From positions 5,740,873 to 5,804,872 of the forward strand of contig CM055107.1 of NCBI GenBank assembly GCA_029204225.1: a DNA stretch of 64,000 nucleotides, written 5' to 3'. The position numbers were made by a program, and so were the translations under genes. Below the pieces are notes generated by a model. It was not told the DNA's origin. It was given only the letters and a program-made list of their open reading frames with translations, and did not search any database. This DNA is from Diphasiastrum complanatum. Lineage: Eukaryota; Streptophyta; Lycopodiopsida; Lycopodiales; Lycopodiaceae. Each line of letters begins with the position of its first letter. Within the stretch, counting starts at the first letter, position 1. Positions 53,483-64,000 of the stretch are shown here, piece after piece.

Positions 53483-55119
53483 CTTTTCAATATCTACATC
53501 TGTTTGTAAATTATACCATTCAAAAAATAGCTTCGTATTGTACCGGATGAACCATGCACAACTAAAAGTGTCATTTTGCTGTACACACTGCATATATAGA
53601 ACGAAAATTAGTAATATTATGATAGAAATTTTATTTATGCTATGACAATACATTTGAATTAAAAAAGAAATGCATGCATATCAGAGATAAATTGAATATA
53701 CCTTGAGAGATTTAATGGTTATATCTCCAATTGAAGTTGCCGTTGTCGGTATTTCCCGAACGGCATCATGAAGTAGAGAATCAAATTCTCTATGTTAATT
53801 TTACACATAGAAAATTTGATACTCCCTCCTTATTTATCTTTACAAAAAGATTGTTTAGGCTCCAATGCCAACTGCAACAACCAAGATACAAATATCGATA
53901 AATTCATATATATGAAAAACTTCCATTCTTATTAAAGCAATGAGGTGTGCAACAATCCAGATTAAAGCAACAAAAACAAAAGAGCAATCCTTACTTATTT
54001 TCATATAGAATCAAATAGAATTTTGCCATAGGATTGCACTTGATAAAATAGACAGCCTTCTCAAAATTGGCTTCTTTCGCCTTTACCGCTCCTATGAAAA
54101 ATGGACTAACTACAAAAACTGTACCATGGGAATCGAAACTAATACTATTCTGCAAAAAAAAAAACTCCGGCCTCTACTATTGCATCTGAAATTTCTGAGG
54201 TCTTATCTTTTAGCTTGGCACAAAATTTGGGACCTAATCTAAAGCTTCTACGTGTATCTGGAAGAAAAAAATCAAAAAAGTTGTCAAGAAGATCAATTCT
54301 GTTTGCTAGGTGGGTCTCATATTGATTATAATGGTCAGAATAAATAAAAACCTGGGCTGGATCATATTGGAATTCTCACAAAAAGATTATGTACAGGAGT
54401 AGAAACAAAAGTGGAAACAATATTTACAGATTTCTCTGTTATTTTGTCTAGCTCCTCTTGGGTAATCAACACTTTTGGTGATAAAACTTGCTGAGGAGCT
54501 GGACAAATAACAGGAGGAGGAAGGGGTGAAGATTCTCGATCTGAGTCAGATTCTCCAACATCTGACTCGGAGCTCAAGAAGACACGAGGTCTCTTGGCCA
54601 GGATAACTCTAGGAAGAAGGGAAACAGCTGGCCTTCGAGATCCAACCTTCTTGGGGATAGGCTGCTTTCTCTTCCTCCTAGAGGTAGTAGGCAAATCGGT
54701 TCTATCCAAAGGTAGGTCTCTGGAGGTGCTGGCATTATCAACATGCAGACCAGAATATCTGTCCCAAAGCCTTTTGAGAATGATGAAATCCTTTGGCATT
54801 ATGGTGATAGGCTTACCATGCACCGCCAAAAGACACGAATCCTCAAAAAACTAGGACAAAAAATTTTCTACAGCACCCTGCAAGGCCTGCATGGCTGTCA
54901 TGGCAAAACGAACATCCAGTCCAAGTGATAGAGTGACATTCGTACAGATCGGCCGAAAGGAGCTCTAGGGATCAACAATTCAGTTGATCCCTGGAGTTTT
55001 CTGATCTCTCTCAGCCAGACCTGCTTCTTGCCACGCCTACGACCAATACCAGGGGGAACACGTCAATGGGATGGCTGTACAGTGGTTATGGCTTGGGCAG
55101 TGGATTTGGTCTTGGCCAT
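53483..55119 (-). pseudogene. Transposon histone H3-fold / Ulp1-protease fusion, copy 2
   Basis: Exon 1 55119-53995, exon 2 53871-53702, exon 3 53587-53483 (GT-AG). Tail MAKTKSTAQA, a TGA near 55063, then GRRRGKKQVW and the H3 fold: LREIRKLQGSTELLIPR (almost canonical H3), APFGRSVR, a one-base deletion, DVRFAMTAMQALQGA, one stop, then FFEDSCLLAVHGKPITIMPK. A basic, acidic and Pro-rich linker follows (RRKRKQPIPKK, ESDVGESDSDRESS), then the protease approach (FFLPDTRRSFRLG, FFLQNSISFDSHG). Exon 2 has HWSL (catalytic His-Trp), then stops. Exon 3 has QQNDTFSCAWFI, keeping the Gln-(x)n-Ser-Cys active-site pattern. So this copy keeps the Cys that copy 1 lost, and is closer to canonical H3. Confidence 0.87.
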
Positions 55120-55201
55120 CATACTCAGAGGAAGAAAATAAACAAAAAAAAGTTTGAACAAAAGAAAAGAAGATGAAAACAAAAAAAATTTGCGATGAAA
55201 G

Positions 55202-55989
55202 GGCGCTAAAGATCGATACCAAAACTGAATATTGGTTTCGAGCGCAAAATCTACATAGATTATTTTATGAAAAGAGATGTGCGCTCGAAAGCGATATTGG
55301 AATACCAGCGGTGTCAGACTCGAGCGCACTGTGAGAGGGCAGAAGCTAGAACGGTGAAAGAGCGCGCTTGAGAGCGATATTGGGAGCTAAAAGCGAAAAT
55401 TTTGTGAAAAAAAATGAAATTTCCGAAGACTTATATATACAAAATTTACGCACGTGTGAAAAGACGGCGAGAACACGTGTCGATAGATTATTAGTCCATG
55501 TGGACTGTCCGTACTGACAATGATGACCCTATTATTAGGCCACGTGGGCTGAGACACGTGCGCAAATGCGCTTTCGACGCGTGTCATTCTCACACGTGAC
55601 AGATGTCAGATCAATCATTCTAGGTACGACGCATTTATTTTGACCAATCACAAGTCGACACGTGTTCCCTCATCGCTATTCTACATGTGCAAATTTTTTT
55701 TTATAAATAGGTCTTCTTCGACTCAGATTTTCACGCAAATTTACGACTGCTTTGCCGGATATCGATTTCAAGCACGCCGCTTGCTCTTATTACCCATTTG
55801 ATGACTATTTTGCGCCTAGATCTGATACTGCATCGTCCGATATCACATTCAAGCGCGCTTCACATCTCTTTTCTTTTTTGCTCTTTGTTCTTGCGCTCGG
55901 ATCCGATACTCCAACTTGAAATATCTCTCTCGAGTGCACGTTGCCTTGCCGTGCTTGCCTGATCTGGGTTTTGCGCCTGAGAGCGATAT
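55202..55989. repeat. Degenerate 17-19 bp motif array, copy 2
   Basis: The same motif as at 21.7-25.0 kb. Plus: 55229-55245, 55759-55777, 55840-55858, 55921-55939. Minus: 55202-55219, 55281-55297, 55362-55380, 55811-55828, 55892-55909, 55973-55989. Example: ATATCGATTTCAAGCACGC at 55759. The cluster lies between the divergent starts of the H3-Ulp1 gene (minus) and gene C (plus), like a shared control region. Confidence 0.83.
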
Positions 55990-56021
55990 TTAAACCATTA
56001 GTTCTGTTGGTTTTGTTTAAT

Positions 56022-57538
56022 ATGTCTAATTTTGAATCTAGTTTGTTTTTTTTTTTTTTTGAATTTGGTATTATTGATAGGTTGGAGTACTTCAAATCTC
56101 TTTTTTCTCCTTTTCTTTTTATTCTACCTTCTATAACTGAGGGCCCTGGTGTGGAGGCATTTTCTGAGATATATCTCAGATATAAGTCCCTGCTCAGTAC
56201 TCCCTTATTCATATCTTAGAATAAGGGCATGATTGATTATCAGGACCTGGTAACACTCAACAAGCATATCTATAAAGCTAACCTTGACAGAATGTTTACC
56301 AAGTTACATAATGATTTCAAGTCTGTAGATGAGTGCCCAATTCATAATAGGAAATGTAGATTTGTTGATTTTCAATCTGTCTTTGTTTTTTTTTCTTTTG
56401 TTAAATATTTCTGACGATTCGGAGGCTGTTCCCTCCACTTCTGAAACAGCTTCTTCTAGTGGTACAAAGTCTGAAAAGTCAAAGATTGTAGATATAGATA
56501 ATTTTTTTATTGATACGAGTGTTAGTTTAGATGATTGTTCTGATTTTGATTCTGCTCGAAATAGGGCTACGTTTATAGGCCTAGAACCCCCACTACCCTT
56601 TCTCCTTCTGATAAATCTTTGATCACTTTGCCTACTTATAATATAGATAATAATTTCTTTTTGACAATATCGAATATATCGGATCTTTTTGACTTCACTG
56701 AAGCTGAGACTCTTTGCATTTTGGACAAAGAGCTAGATGAATATTCAGATATAATTGATTTTGATGCTAATGATCTTCTCCCTGGTGTTGACGATGTACA
56801 TAATGATAAGTTTTATTTAGGGAAAGATTGCTTGAAAATGGCTGTGGAGGAATGCGCAACAAAGAAGATGATCTACCTTCTGAGGAGGAGTTTCTTAGAA
56901 TCCAAAGTCATCTTGGTTTTCCACAGCCAACTGTCTATTCACCAACAATATTGACATCAAAAGGTGGACATAATATTGATGGAGAGACAGTAATCAGTGA
57001 AGTCAAAGTCGAATGTGTAAGTTTTTGTATCTTATCAAGTACTAGTAGATTGGTTATGTCAGTTTATATACTGGAGCTTACTTTGTTTTTTATCATTTCA
57101 GAAAACAATTTTTCTTGATGATTTCACAATTCGTCGAGGAGGGCAGAGATCTTCTACTAGAAAATTTCAAGAGATCATGCACTGGGGCACTATTTGAAGT
57201 CCTTCAAGATTAATGAGATAAGTGTTGCCCATTGAAAGTTTCATCAACATGGTGAAACTATGATTATGGCAATCAAGGCACTGTCTCATTTTCTTGGAGG
57301 ACATAATTTCAATAAGGTGCATAAAATAATTTTTGTAAAAAAAACTATTGCGGTTAAAATTTTAGGATATGGAATAGTAAATTCCATGTTCAAATCATCT
57401 CATTTTGCAGTGTATGTTGTTTACGTTGATCTGAGTAAGCATGAAAACTATGAGCTATTGGATTCATACGAAAGAAGAAAATTGTTGCATGATTCTAAGT
57501 TGCAACTTTCGTTGAAAAAAATATCGGAAGCAGATTAG
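56022..57538 (+). pseudogene. Transposon 'gene C' (unknown function)
   Basis: 56022-56220 (MSNFESSLFF, SEIYLRYKSLLSTP), a stop, 56231-56370 (YQDLVTLNKHIYKANLDRMF), an intron-like gap, 56405-56600 (Ser/Asp-rich: STSETASSSGTKSEKSK), 56640-57020 (acidic; frameshift near 56840; EEEFLRIQSHLGFPQPTVYS), then 57100-57320 (TIFLDDFTIRRGGQRSS, FKINEISVAH, MAIKALSHFLGGHNFN) and a last exon 57410-57538 (YVDLSKHENYELLDS) to TAG. Splice-like GT and AG flank the gaps. No family recognised. It starts just after the motif cluster and meets gene A tail to tail at 57540. Confidence 0.6.
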
Positions 57539-57549
57539 ATACTGCTGAA

Positions 57550-58770
57550 TTGTACTTTGTAAAAAATTATATTTGATATACAAAATTTTATTGTGTGTCT
57601 ATAGCCTACTGGCTTGTATAAATTTGCATGCTTTTTGAAAGTTTTTACAATCCGTCGATTTTGTATTATGACGAATTTGGATTCTTCTGTAAAACCATTG
57701 GAAAAGTTGCAGTATATAGCTGTTTTTTGTGCTAGTTCCGCCATGTTGTGTACTTTATGAAATGCCGCTCTTGCTTGCCAATGAGATTTTTCCATTCCTT
57801 GCGATGACCATATGCTAAGACTTCCACTATTTCTTGCAAAGAATGTCAAATGATGTCGTAATATGTGCTGCACGTCATAAAAACATAATCTAAATCAGTA
57901 CCAAAAGTATCTAATTTAATTGCACATATTTGTCTATCGTAGTGCAAAATCAAAATCTTACCATATAATGTGTTATATGATCAACACCCCATGCCATTTG
58001 AACTGCATCCACAAATTCATTGGTTGTTTTCTGTATCATTTGTACATTAGTATTTGAAAATTTATCGTTGAAAGTGCCAATTCCAGGAATATTGAGTGGA
58101 ACTCCCTCCATGTGATTTTTTATAGTGGCAGGATATGATGTTTTATTAAATATCCATGAGAGAATGTCATGGTCTTCTTTCAGCACCTATAAGAGAATAC
58201 AAAAATGTGATTAGCCTCATAATATTAACACAGAGAAGATTTTACATATGAAATCCATATTCAAATGATTATCCCTATTTATTATGCGAAGGGACTGCTA
58301 TACCTGAAATGCTGCCAACCACCAGATATCATTTTTTGATTGAACACTGAAATTGAGGCCTTCTGAGTCTTCTGAATTTGAAAGTGCTCCATTCATGGTC
58401 ATGTGACTGACTCTTTCCGTTTTTTGTCTTTTTATAATTTCAGATTCATCTAACTTGAGAACAACTATCAACTTGTTATTGACATTCTCATTTGTAATAC
58501 CGTAAAAATTTATGATGAATGTTAATAAATGATTAATGTCAATAAATAAATTGTTGAAACTGTTATAAGCTAGACTTTCTCCTTTCGAGCAATACACTTC
58601 ATTGATATGAGATGGATTACCAACTATTGTCTGCATACCATGGTTTAACATGTCTCTTTTTTTTTTTAAAGATGAAATGGTCGTGGGATTGGAAACTTCT
58701 TAATATTTACGTGTGTAAATGCCTCCTTTATCATCTTAAACATTGTTGCATAAGTTGAAATTCTGATAGA
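57550..58770 (-). pseudogene. Transposon 'gene A', copy 2
   Basis: 58760-58298: TMFKMIKEAFTHVNIKKF, KKKRDMLNHGMQTIVG, SHINEVYCSKGESLAYN, NNLFIDINHLLTF, KLIVVLKLDESEI, FSVQSKNDIWWLAAFQ. A GT-AG intron (58297-58188) follows, then 58187-57950: VLKEDHDILSWIFNKTS, LNIPGIGTF, AVQMAWGVDHITHYMV. After another intron, from about 57873: HILRHHLTFFARNSGSLSI, WSSQGMEKSHWQARAAFHK, then a frameshift. Blocks align with the gene at 4.8-8.1 kb, where the GDLK/HPCxYC block lies between the IF...HM and later parts. Could be a transposase or replication protein; no catalytic motif identified. Confidence 0.65.
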
Positions 58771-59376
58771 ATCTAGTGCAGTATGCAGATCACATCACAC
58801 AATCACCATAGCCACTCCTCACAAGCTCTCATAGATGGCACAACAAAAGTTAAGTCTATTATGAAGAAACACTGTACATATAGCAAAGCCCCAAACTGCA
58901 TGGGCTCAACAGGTATCAATAAACTGGCCTACCACCTGCCAAACTAGAGTTAGGCCCAATATGGCCACATATACTAACAAACCTAGGACATGCCCCTGAG
59001 TATAGCATAATGAACTCAAAAATACTGTACAGCTTTACAGGTTTGTGAGTGTAAGTGTCTGATAGGATATCAGCCTAGCTAGGTGGATGGTGTAAGTCTC
59101 ATGGTGGCAGTGGGATTTCCTCAGTTTGAGCCATGTCGCTCATGTGGTCCACTTGTGTTCAAGTTAGATTGGGGGACAAGTCAGTTGGTCGAGAGTATGG
59201 TAGACTCTCTGTATGAGCATTGTGTTTGCATGATACTTTGTGAGTCAAACTTGGTGGTTTGTCAGTGTACTTGAGTGTGAGTCAAGTACAGGGTAGCAGG
59301 GATATGCATAACATTCTTTGGACACTCCAGACGCTGCTGCAATATATTATTTTTCACTCTTATCACATTTGAGCTT
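58771..59376. other. No recognisable gene
   Basis: Right flank of composite copy 2. Contains only short frames (59083-59274). Confidence 0.35.
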
Positions 59377-59640
59377 AAGGGAGAGAGTTAGAAATCAGTT
59401 TTGATCTAATTCATTAGTATAAGCTCTAAATGTGATATTGTAATTAGTGTACAGTTAATTAGATTTGTTGTATTCAGTTGTGATCGGGACGTGACCCGTT
59501 AGGATATATTGATCGGACACTGATCCCATAGACGGCTACTTGGGTTAGCCGAGTAGCCACACGCAGGAAGAAATTAGATGAACGACTGAGGCTCAACCTG
59601 AGGAAATCTTACTGCCACCATAAGATCGTACCCTCACTAG
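59377..59640 (+). mobile_element. Possible copia 3' LTR start (weak)
   Basis: GAGCTTAAGGGAGAGAGTTAG at 59371-59391 resembles the copia purine tract plus LTR start TGTTAG seen at 14909 and 21145, with AG in place of TG. The end is not resolved. Confidence 0.4.
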
Positions 59641-61760
59641 ATAGACAGCTAGTAGACAATGACAAGTCAATGAGCATAAAATGACTACTTTGTTTTACTA
59701 TAGCAAATGCACAACCACATATAACTCCGACTCAGATCTAGACTCCTATGACAAGGCAACATGCAAGCCCACACACACTCATGCAAACCAACATGAATGA
59801 TAAAGCGTCAAATACATGGCCAAGGCCTGTCCATAAGTGCTATCTTGTCGTACCAACACCTGTGTCACATGTAGATCCGCTGCTACAACACTGGTCACCA
59901 AATCAAGTCCTCAACTATGGCCTGCACCTGTACCAAGATGCTCCCACATCCAAGCATATCCAACTATCCAATAAGTCCTGAAAGCTGATCCCCATCCATT
60001 CCCCATGCACTAAGCACAAGAGTCTCAATGAATGAATGTACATAAACCTCACCATAGGCTATTCCTGAGTAGCTCGCCTATCTCCCAGAGATACTGATGA
60101 TGATTTGCCTCTCCTACATCCCATGGAGGCTCAACTTCCCATGGTTGACGTTACCAACTCTGATTTGACTAGTACATAGGCCTCTCACCAAGGAGCCTAT
60201 CTCCCCACAACATCCATCATAGCGTCCAAGCCAAAGCAAATGCAAACTAGATCCACTATCATGATGAATAACTCACCCACGATCCATAGCATATCAGGTA
60301 GGATAGTTCCAGAACCCTATACCCTGTACCATCTGATCACCAAGTATCCATTACCCACTGATAGCTCCCCAAGAATATGTCCACCTATAGTGCAACTAGA
60401 CTCCAACTAGATCTAACCAAATAGCTGCATCCTGCTTACCAAATAATGATGGATAACAACAACATGTGACGCCAACCTGGAGATAACTATGCATATAACC
60501 ATGCAGCTCACCTGGTCACTCGCCAAAGTATCAATTGTCACTCCCTAACAACCATCTCCATCCTTGCTGGCTCACAACCATGGGCATGCTGGATTCACAT
60601 CACCTCGTAATGCACTCCATGCCCTCAGAATATGTACCACCCCAGGTACACTCCATGCCACCTACCTCCAAGTAGGCTTGACCCATCCCTAGGTCACCAC
60701 ATGATGCACCAACTGAAGAACATCGTCCATACATCAAATGACATATCATACCTGAGCAACTATAGCATCTCCCTGAGTGCCACCCCAATGGACTCGTCAT
60801 CCACATACTATACTCACCTGATGTCTCCGATCCTGGTCACCATCCTGCTAGACAAGTCCAAAGCATCACCTGTTCCACCTGGCTCCTAGCATCCGCTCGC
60901 TCTCCCTGGCTATGTTCCACCCGACACCATGCCACCACAAGCATATCCCTGAGTCGCCACTCATGGGATCCCGAGACTACTGTCTCCCTGATCGTACTGA
61001 GGTATATGGCTCTGAGCGACTTCCTCTAGGCTTCTCCATGATCTCACCACCTGAGAATCTGCACCACGGAAATTCCAACACCTGTGCCAAGCCTAGACTC
61101 CTGCAAATACAACCAAATGCATGAAAGCTATAGGTAGCTTATCCATGCCCGTGATGGTAGATGTCTTCCCATCGATGCCAATGTCCAATGACTGGCCCCC
61201 TGCTGTAATGCCAACCTATACTCCCAAATGTGCACATCATGAAGTCCTCGCCATCAATGTCCCCTGTAGTAGATCACTAGCAAAACACCCATCATAGTGT
61301 TTCCTCTCCGATCACACCCCGTGCGATTTCCATCAGCTCTCCAATCTAGAACTAGCTCTCAAAGCCTCACACTTTGCCCATTTGCATTTGCAGTTTCCTG
61401 ATTCCATCATGAATCCCACCTGTAAGTCCTGTCCATGACAATGACTCAAGTCCAATATGAAATAGTTGTCCCCTGATGATCATCCCATATCATCCTACAG
61501 TGCTATCCCTACTAGGTATCCCAATGCCATCTGATCACAAAAATCTGAGCATCTAACCCTGTAGTGCCCACCTGTATTCTCCCAAGCTAGCTCCAAGCTA
61601 CTCCTGTGAATGGTTCCAAACCACTCCCTGAGAATACACTGAGATCTGAACTCCAAAGCCACCATCAAGTCCTCACATGATTGTGCATGCCAATATCCCT
61701 CCAAGTGAACCTGTGAGATCTTCCATGGCCCAAACCAAATGATCTGCACCCTATCATCAC
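59641..61760. other. C-rich, G-poor strand-skewed block
   Basis: About 2.1 kb in which the plus strand is visibly rich in C and A and poor in G (repeated CCATC, CCACC and CACCTG words). Frames exist on both strands (60632-60889 plus; 61495-61920 minus), but no domain is recognised. Probably one old transposable element. Confidence 0.4.
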
Positions 61761-63110
61761 TGAAATCTGCATCCTTGATGCAATACTGATATGGAAAATT
61801 GACTTGACTTATGGTAGCTGATATATTTACAAAGGCATTGGATAAGGCAATGTTTGAAAGGCAGAGAGCCAGCTTGGGAATCAAGAAAATACACGCTTTA
61901 AGAGGAAGCTGAAGAAACATTAAGATTCTACTTTAAAGCCTTAGTATTTCTTCTTGTCTTTTAGACTGCTGCATATTTTTTTAACTAGATTCTGCACAAT
62001 CTACATATTTGAATTGTTTGTCGCATAGTGCGCATTTTTCGCATTTTGATAAAAGGCGACAGTAGGTCTAAAATGACCCAAGACTTTGTTTCAGCCAACC
62101 TTAGGCTTTTTTGCCACATACTCAGAAAGCCAACACTTTGGGTTAGGCCAACACTTCAGAGTATCCATATGTAAGCCAGTGTGAGGACGAACTATCGGCT
62201 TGGGCGTGAAGTTTTCAAACTATCATGATCCACCGTCGTCATGCAACATTAACAGAAATGTACTTAAACGGATGCTAGCTTAAACTTATCTAATCAATCT
62301 TGTAATCTAATCCAACATGATATATGTATTGGATCAGAGACATATACATATACAGAGAGAGAATCCTAAACAAAATACCTAGTGAGGTGTGTATCAAGGA
62401 AGAAAGATAGCTCTAGCAGTAGCTAGTTTCATTTGTGAGAAGAGAACACCTCTCTCACGTCGACACGTTGATTTAAGAAACAGACAGTGCTCAAGAAAGA
62501 ACTTCTGTTGTAAACTCAATTTTGATAATATAGACGAGTACATCTTTTCTACTCAGTGTGCAATCTATGAATGTTGTGATGCTTGTTTCAATTTTTGTCA
62601 GTAGATATATTTTTGTTGTCATTAGACATTATCTATTATTCATAAATTCATTGTCAGATTAGCAGTAGCTATCTGCTGCTTGGAGGATGATTGATCGCAG
62701 CTTGAGGCAGTAGCCTAATCTAACAGATTGGCTCCATCTGAGCTTAACCAGAATCATTGTCGCCTGAGAAAAACCTCACCGATTTAGAGATATTCCAACA
62801 TATAACATTTATTGCTAATTAGATATTTAGCAAGTAGAAGATATTTTGTAATAGACCAATAAACTGTGGATAGGAAGTTAGTTAAGACTTAATCTTCATC
62901 AAAAATCCCAATTGTGTTTTGCACATTTCGCAAATGCGAAAAATGCAAAAAACAAAACCGAAGGCCAAAAAATACGACACTTATGAACCATTTCCAAGTA
63001 GTTTTGTAGACTGTGTAAAAACACGAAGAAAACTACAGATCTGGATAATCTGTTGGATGAAGATTAAAAACGGTTGTTCGATTTGTAGGAGAATAATCCA
63101 ATAAAATATT
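61761..63110. other. No recognisable gene
   Basis: AT-rich sequence with short frames only; no repeat boundary or gene found. Confidence 0.4.
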
Positions 63111-63240
63111 CGGCTTAATCACTTACCACAGATATCCGGCTGATCACTTACCACAGACATTCAAAATATTTGGTTGATCACTTACCACAAATATTTGGCT
63201 GATTACTTACCTCAAACATTCAGCTAATCACTTAAATCAC
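63111..63240. repeat. Degenerate tandem repeat, about 30 bp, five units
   Basis: Five copies of a unit like ATCACTTACCACAGATATYC plus GGCTG, becoming more diverged to the right. Confidence 0.8.
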
Positions 63241-63414
63241 ACACAAATCAGTGGACACCATCGGCCACATAAGTCACACACACCATCAGACACAAATCAT
63301 ACACACAAATCCACACACATACACATCATCGGTCGCCCGCCATCGCGGGCGCACTATGCTAGACTACCCACATGCATGCACAAATATACGCACTCTCACG
63401 AATACACACACATA

Positions 63415-63485
63415 CATCGGCCACCTGTCAACGACCATCGGCCACCTGTCATCGACCATTGGCCGCCATTTAATCCGTCAACGAC
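63415..63485. repeat. Short tandem repeat CATCGGCCACCTGTCAACGAC
   Basis: Three to four units of about 21 bp with substitutions, followed by (CA)n and (TA)n runs at 63493-63520. Confidence 0.75.
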
Positions 63486-63654
63486 GTGCATTAATATATA
63501 TATATACACACACACACACATGGATACATAATAAGATGCATAGACGTGGAGGGTGAGGGAGAAGGAGAGATGGATGCATGCATGGGAAGGAGGGCCATGC
63601 ATGCTTTTCCCCAAACATGCATCCTCCTCCCCAAGTTTTTCAGTTCAAAAAATG

Positions 63655-63706
63655 TGTATGCATGGGTGAGGGGAGGAGGATGCATGGGTCCTCACCCATG
63701 CATACA
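63655..63706. repeat. Perfect 17-bp inverted repeat
   Basis: TGTATGCATGGGTGAGG at 63655-63671 is matched by its exact complement at 63690-63706, with an 18-base spacer. Neighbouring text has more GCATGC and CCTCCTCCCC words in both orientations. Confidence 0.85.
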
Positions 63707-63743
63707 AAAGTGAAACAAATATCGGCACAAATTTGCCTTAGAA

Positions 63744-63906
63744 TTGGGTCCCAGCCCACCCCTAAAGTGGCTAGACGTAGTTTAAAAGTTAAAAATTGAC
63801 TTTTGAAAAAAAACCGTCAAAAATATTTTGTGGTCAATTTCTGTAAAGATTGCGCCAAAAAGTCAGTCCACCTAGGGTTGGGTCCCAGCCTACCCTAAAT
63901 GAGGCT
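63744..63906. repeat. Direct repeat TTGGGTCCCAGCC, about 129 bp apart
   Basis: TTGGGTCCCAGCCCACCCCT near 63745 and TTGGGTCCCAGCCTACCCT near 63874, each followed by a GGCTAGA block. Unknown element continuing out of the window. Confidence 0.7.
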
Positions 63907-64000
63907 AGAGCAAATTTTGCGACCTTGAAAATGGCTGGTAAATATTTTACGGCTTTTCAAAAAAATGGCCAGTTGTGAAAAAATAGCCGATATGAACATG

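Noticed and set aside
55805-56212. 135-codon minus-strand frame rich in Lys/Arg
   Set aside because: It overlaps the motif cluster and gene C on the opposite strand, and the homologous exon structure supports the plus strand only.
63111-63240. CRISPR-like spaced repeats
   Set aside because: Eukaryotic context; units are degenerate tandem copies without distinct spacers.

Overview
The window is nuclear DNA of a land plant with a repeat-rich genome. The signs are plant Ty1/copia and Ty3/gypsy LTR retroelements, CACTA remnants, primer-binding sites matching plant tRNA-iMet and tRNA-Asp, GT-AG introns, long (CT)n arrays, and one host gene for a plant-type cationic amino acid transporter. The sequence alone does not tell whether it is a fern, lycophyte, gymnosperm or other plant. 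I see no CRISPR array, rRNA or tRNA gene.

Layout. 0-3 kb: decayed copia element (minus). 4.8-8.1 kb: decayed multi-exon transposon gene ('gene A', plus), interrupted by a 1.1-kb non-autonomous copia element with a 5-bp target duplication. 8.1-11.5 kb: 5' half of a gypsy element (minus) with LTR, tRNA-Asp primer site and a leader full of one short repeat; 12.0-13.0 kb: a related LTR in the opposite orientation. 14-15.8 kb: copia fragments and an LTR. 15.9-16.6 kb: symmetric microsatellite/palindrome block. 18-21.5 kb: copia broken by another LTR element and by a small inverted-repeat transposon. 21.7-26.6 kb: composite transposon copy 1. 26.7-29.4 kb: gypsy gag-PR-RT (minus). 29.4-31.3 kb: CACTA-like remnants. 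32.6-33.2 kb: chimeric fragment of the composite transposon. 35.8-39.3 kb: the host gene, five exons encoding about 595 residues. 40-46 kb: small repeats and retroelement debris. 46.5-51.1 kb: 4.6-kb LTR element carrying a minisatellite, beside a copia pseudogene. 52.3-58.8 kb: composite transposon copy 2, larger. 59-64 kb: LTR piece, a strand-skewed C-rich block and small tandem repeats.

The main discovery is the composite transposon. In both copies one gene starts with an N-terminal tail like histone H3, continues with an ungapped H3 histone fold, then a basic/Ser-Pro-rich linker, then a Ulp1-like (C48) cysteine-protease domain spread over later exons. A second, convergent gene ('gene B') has a fixed exon order and ends in a domain that may be beta-grasp. 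In copy 2 two more genes follow ('gene C' and 'gene A'), giving alternating orientation B>, <H3-Ulp1, C>, <A. Both copies carry many copies of a degenerate 17-19 bp motif (about RTATCGNNTCRASGCGC) in both orientations, upstream of the H3 gene and, in copy 1, also in its introns. These could be transposase- or regulator-binding sites. Both copies are mutated, but with different lesions, so the shared architecture predates their decay. Capture of Ulp1 by plant transposons has a precedent (Kaonashi-type MULEs); I know of none for a histone H3 fold fused to Ulp1 in a mobile element, but could not search.
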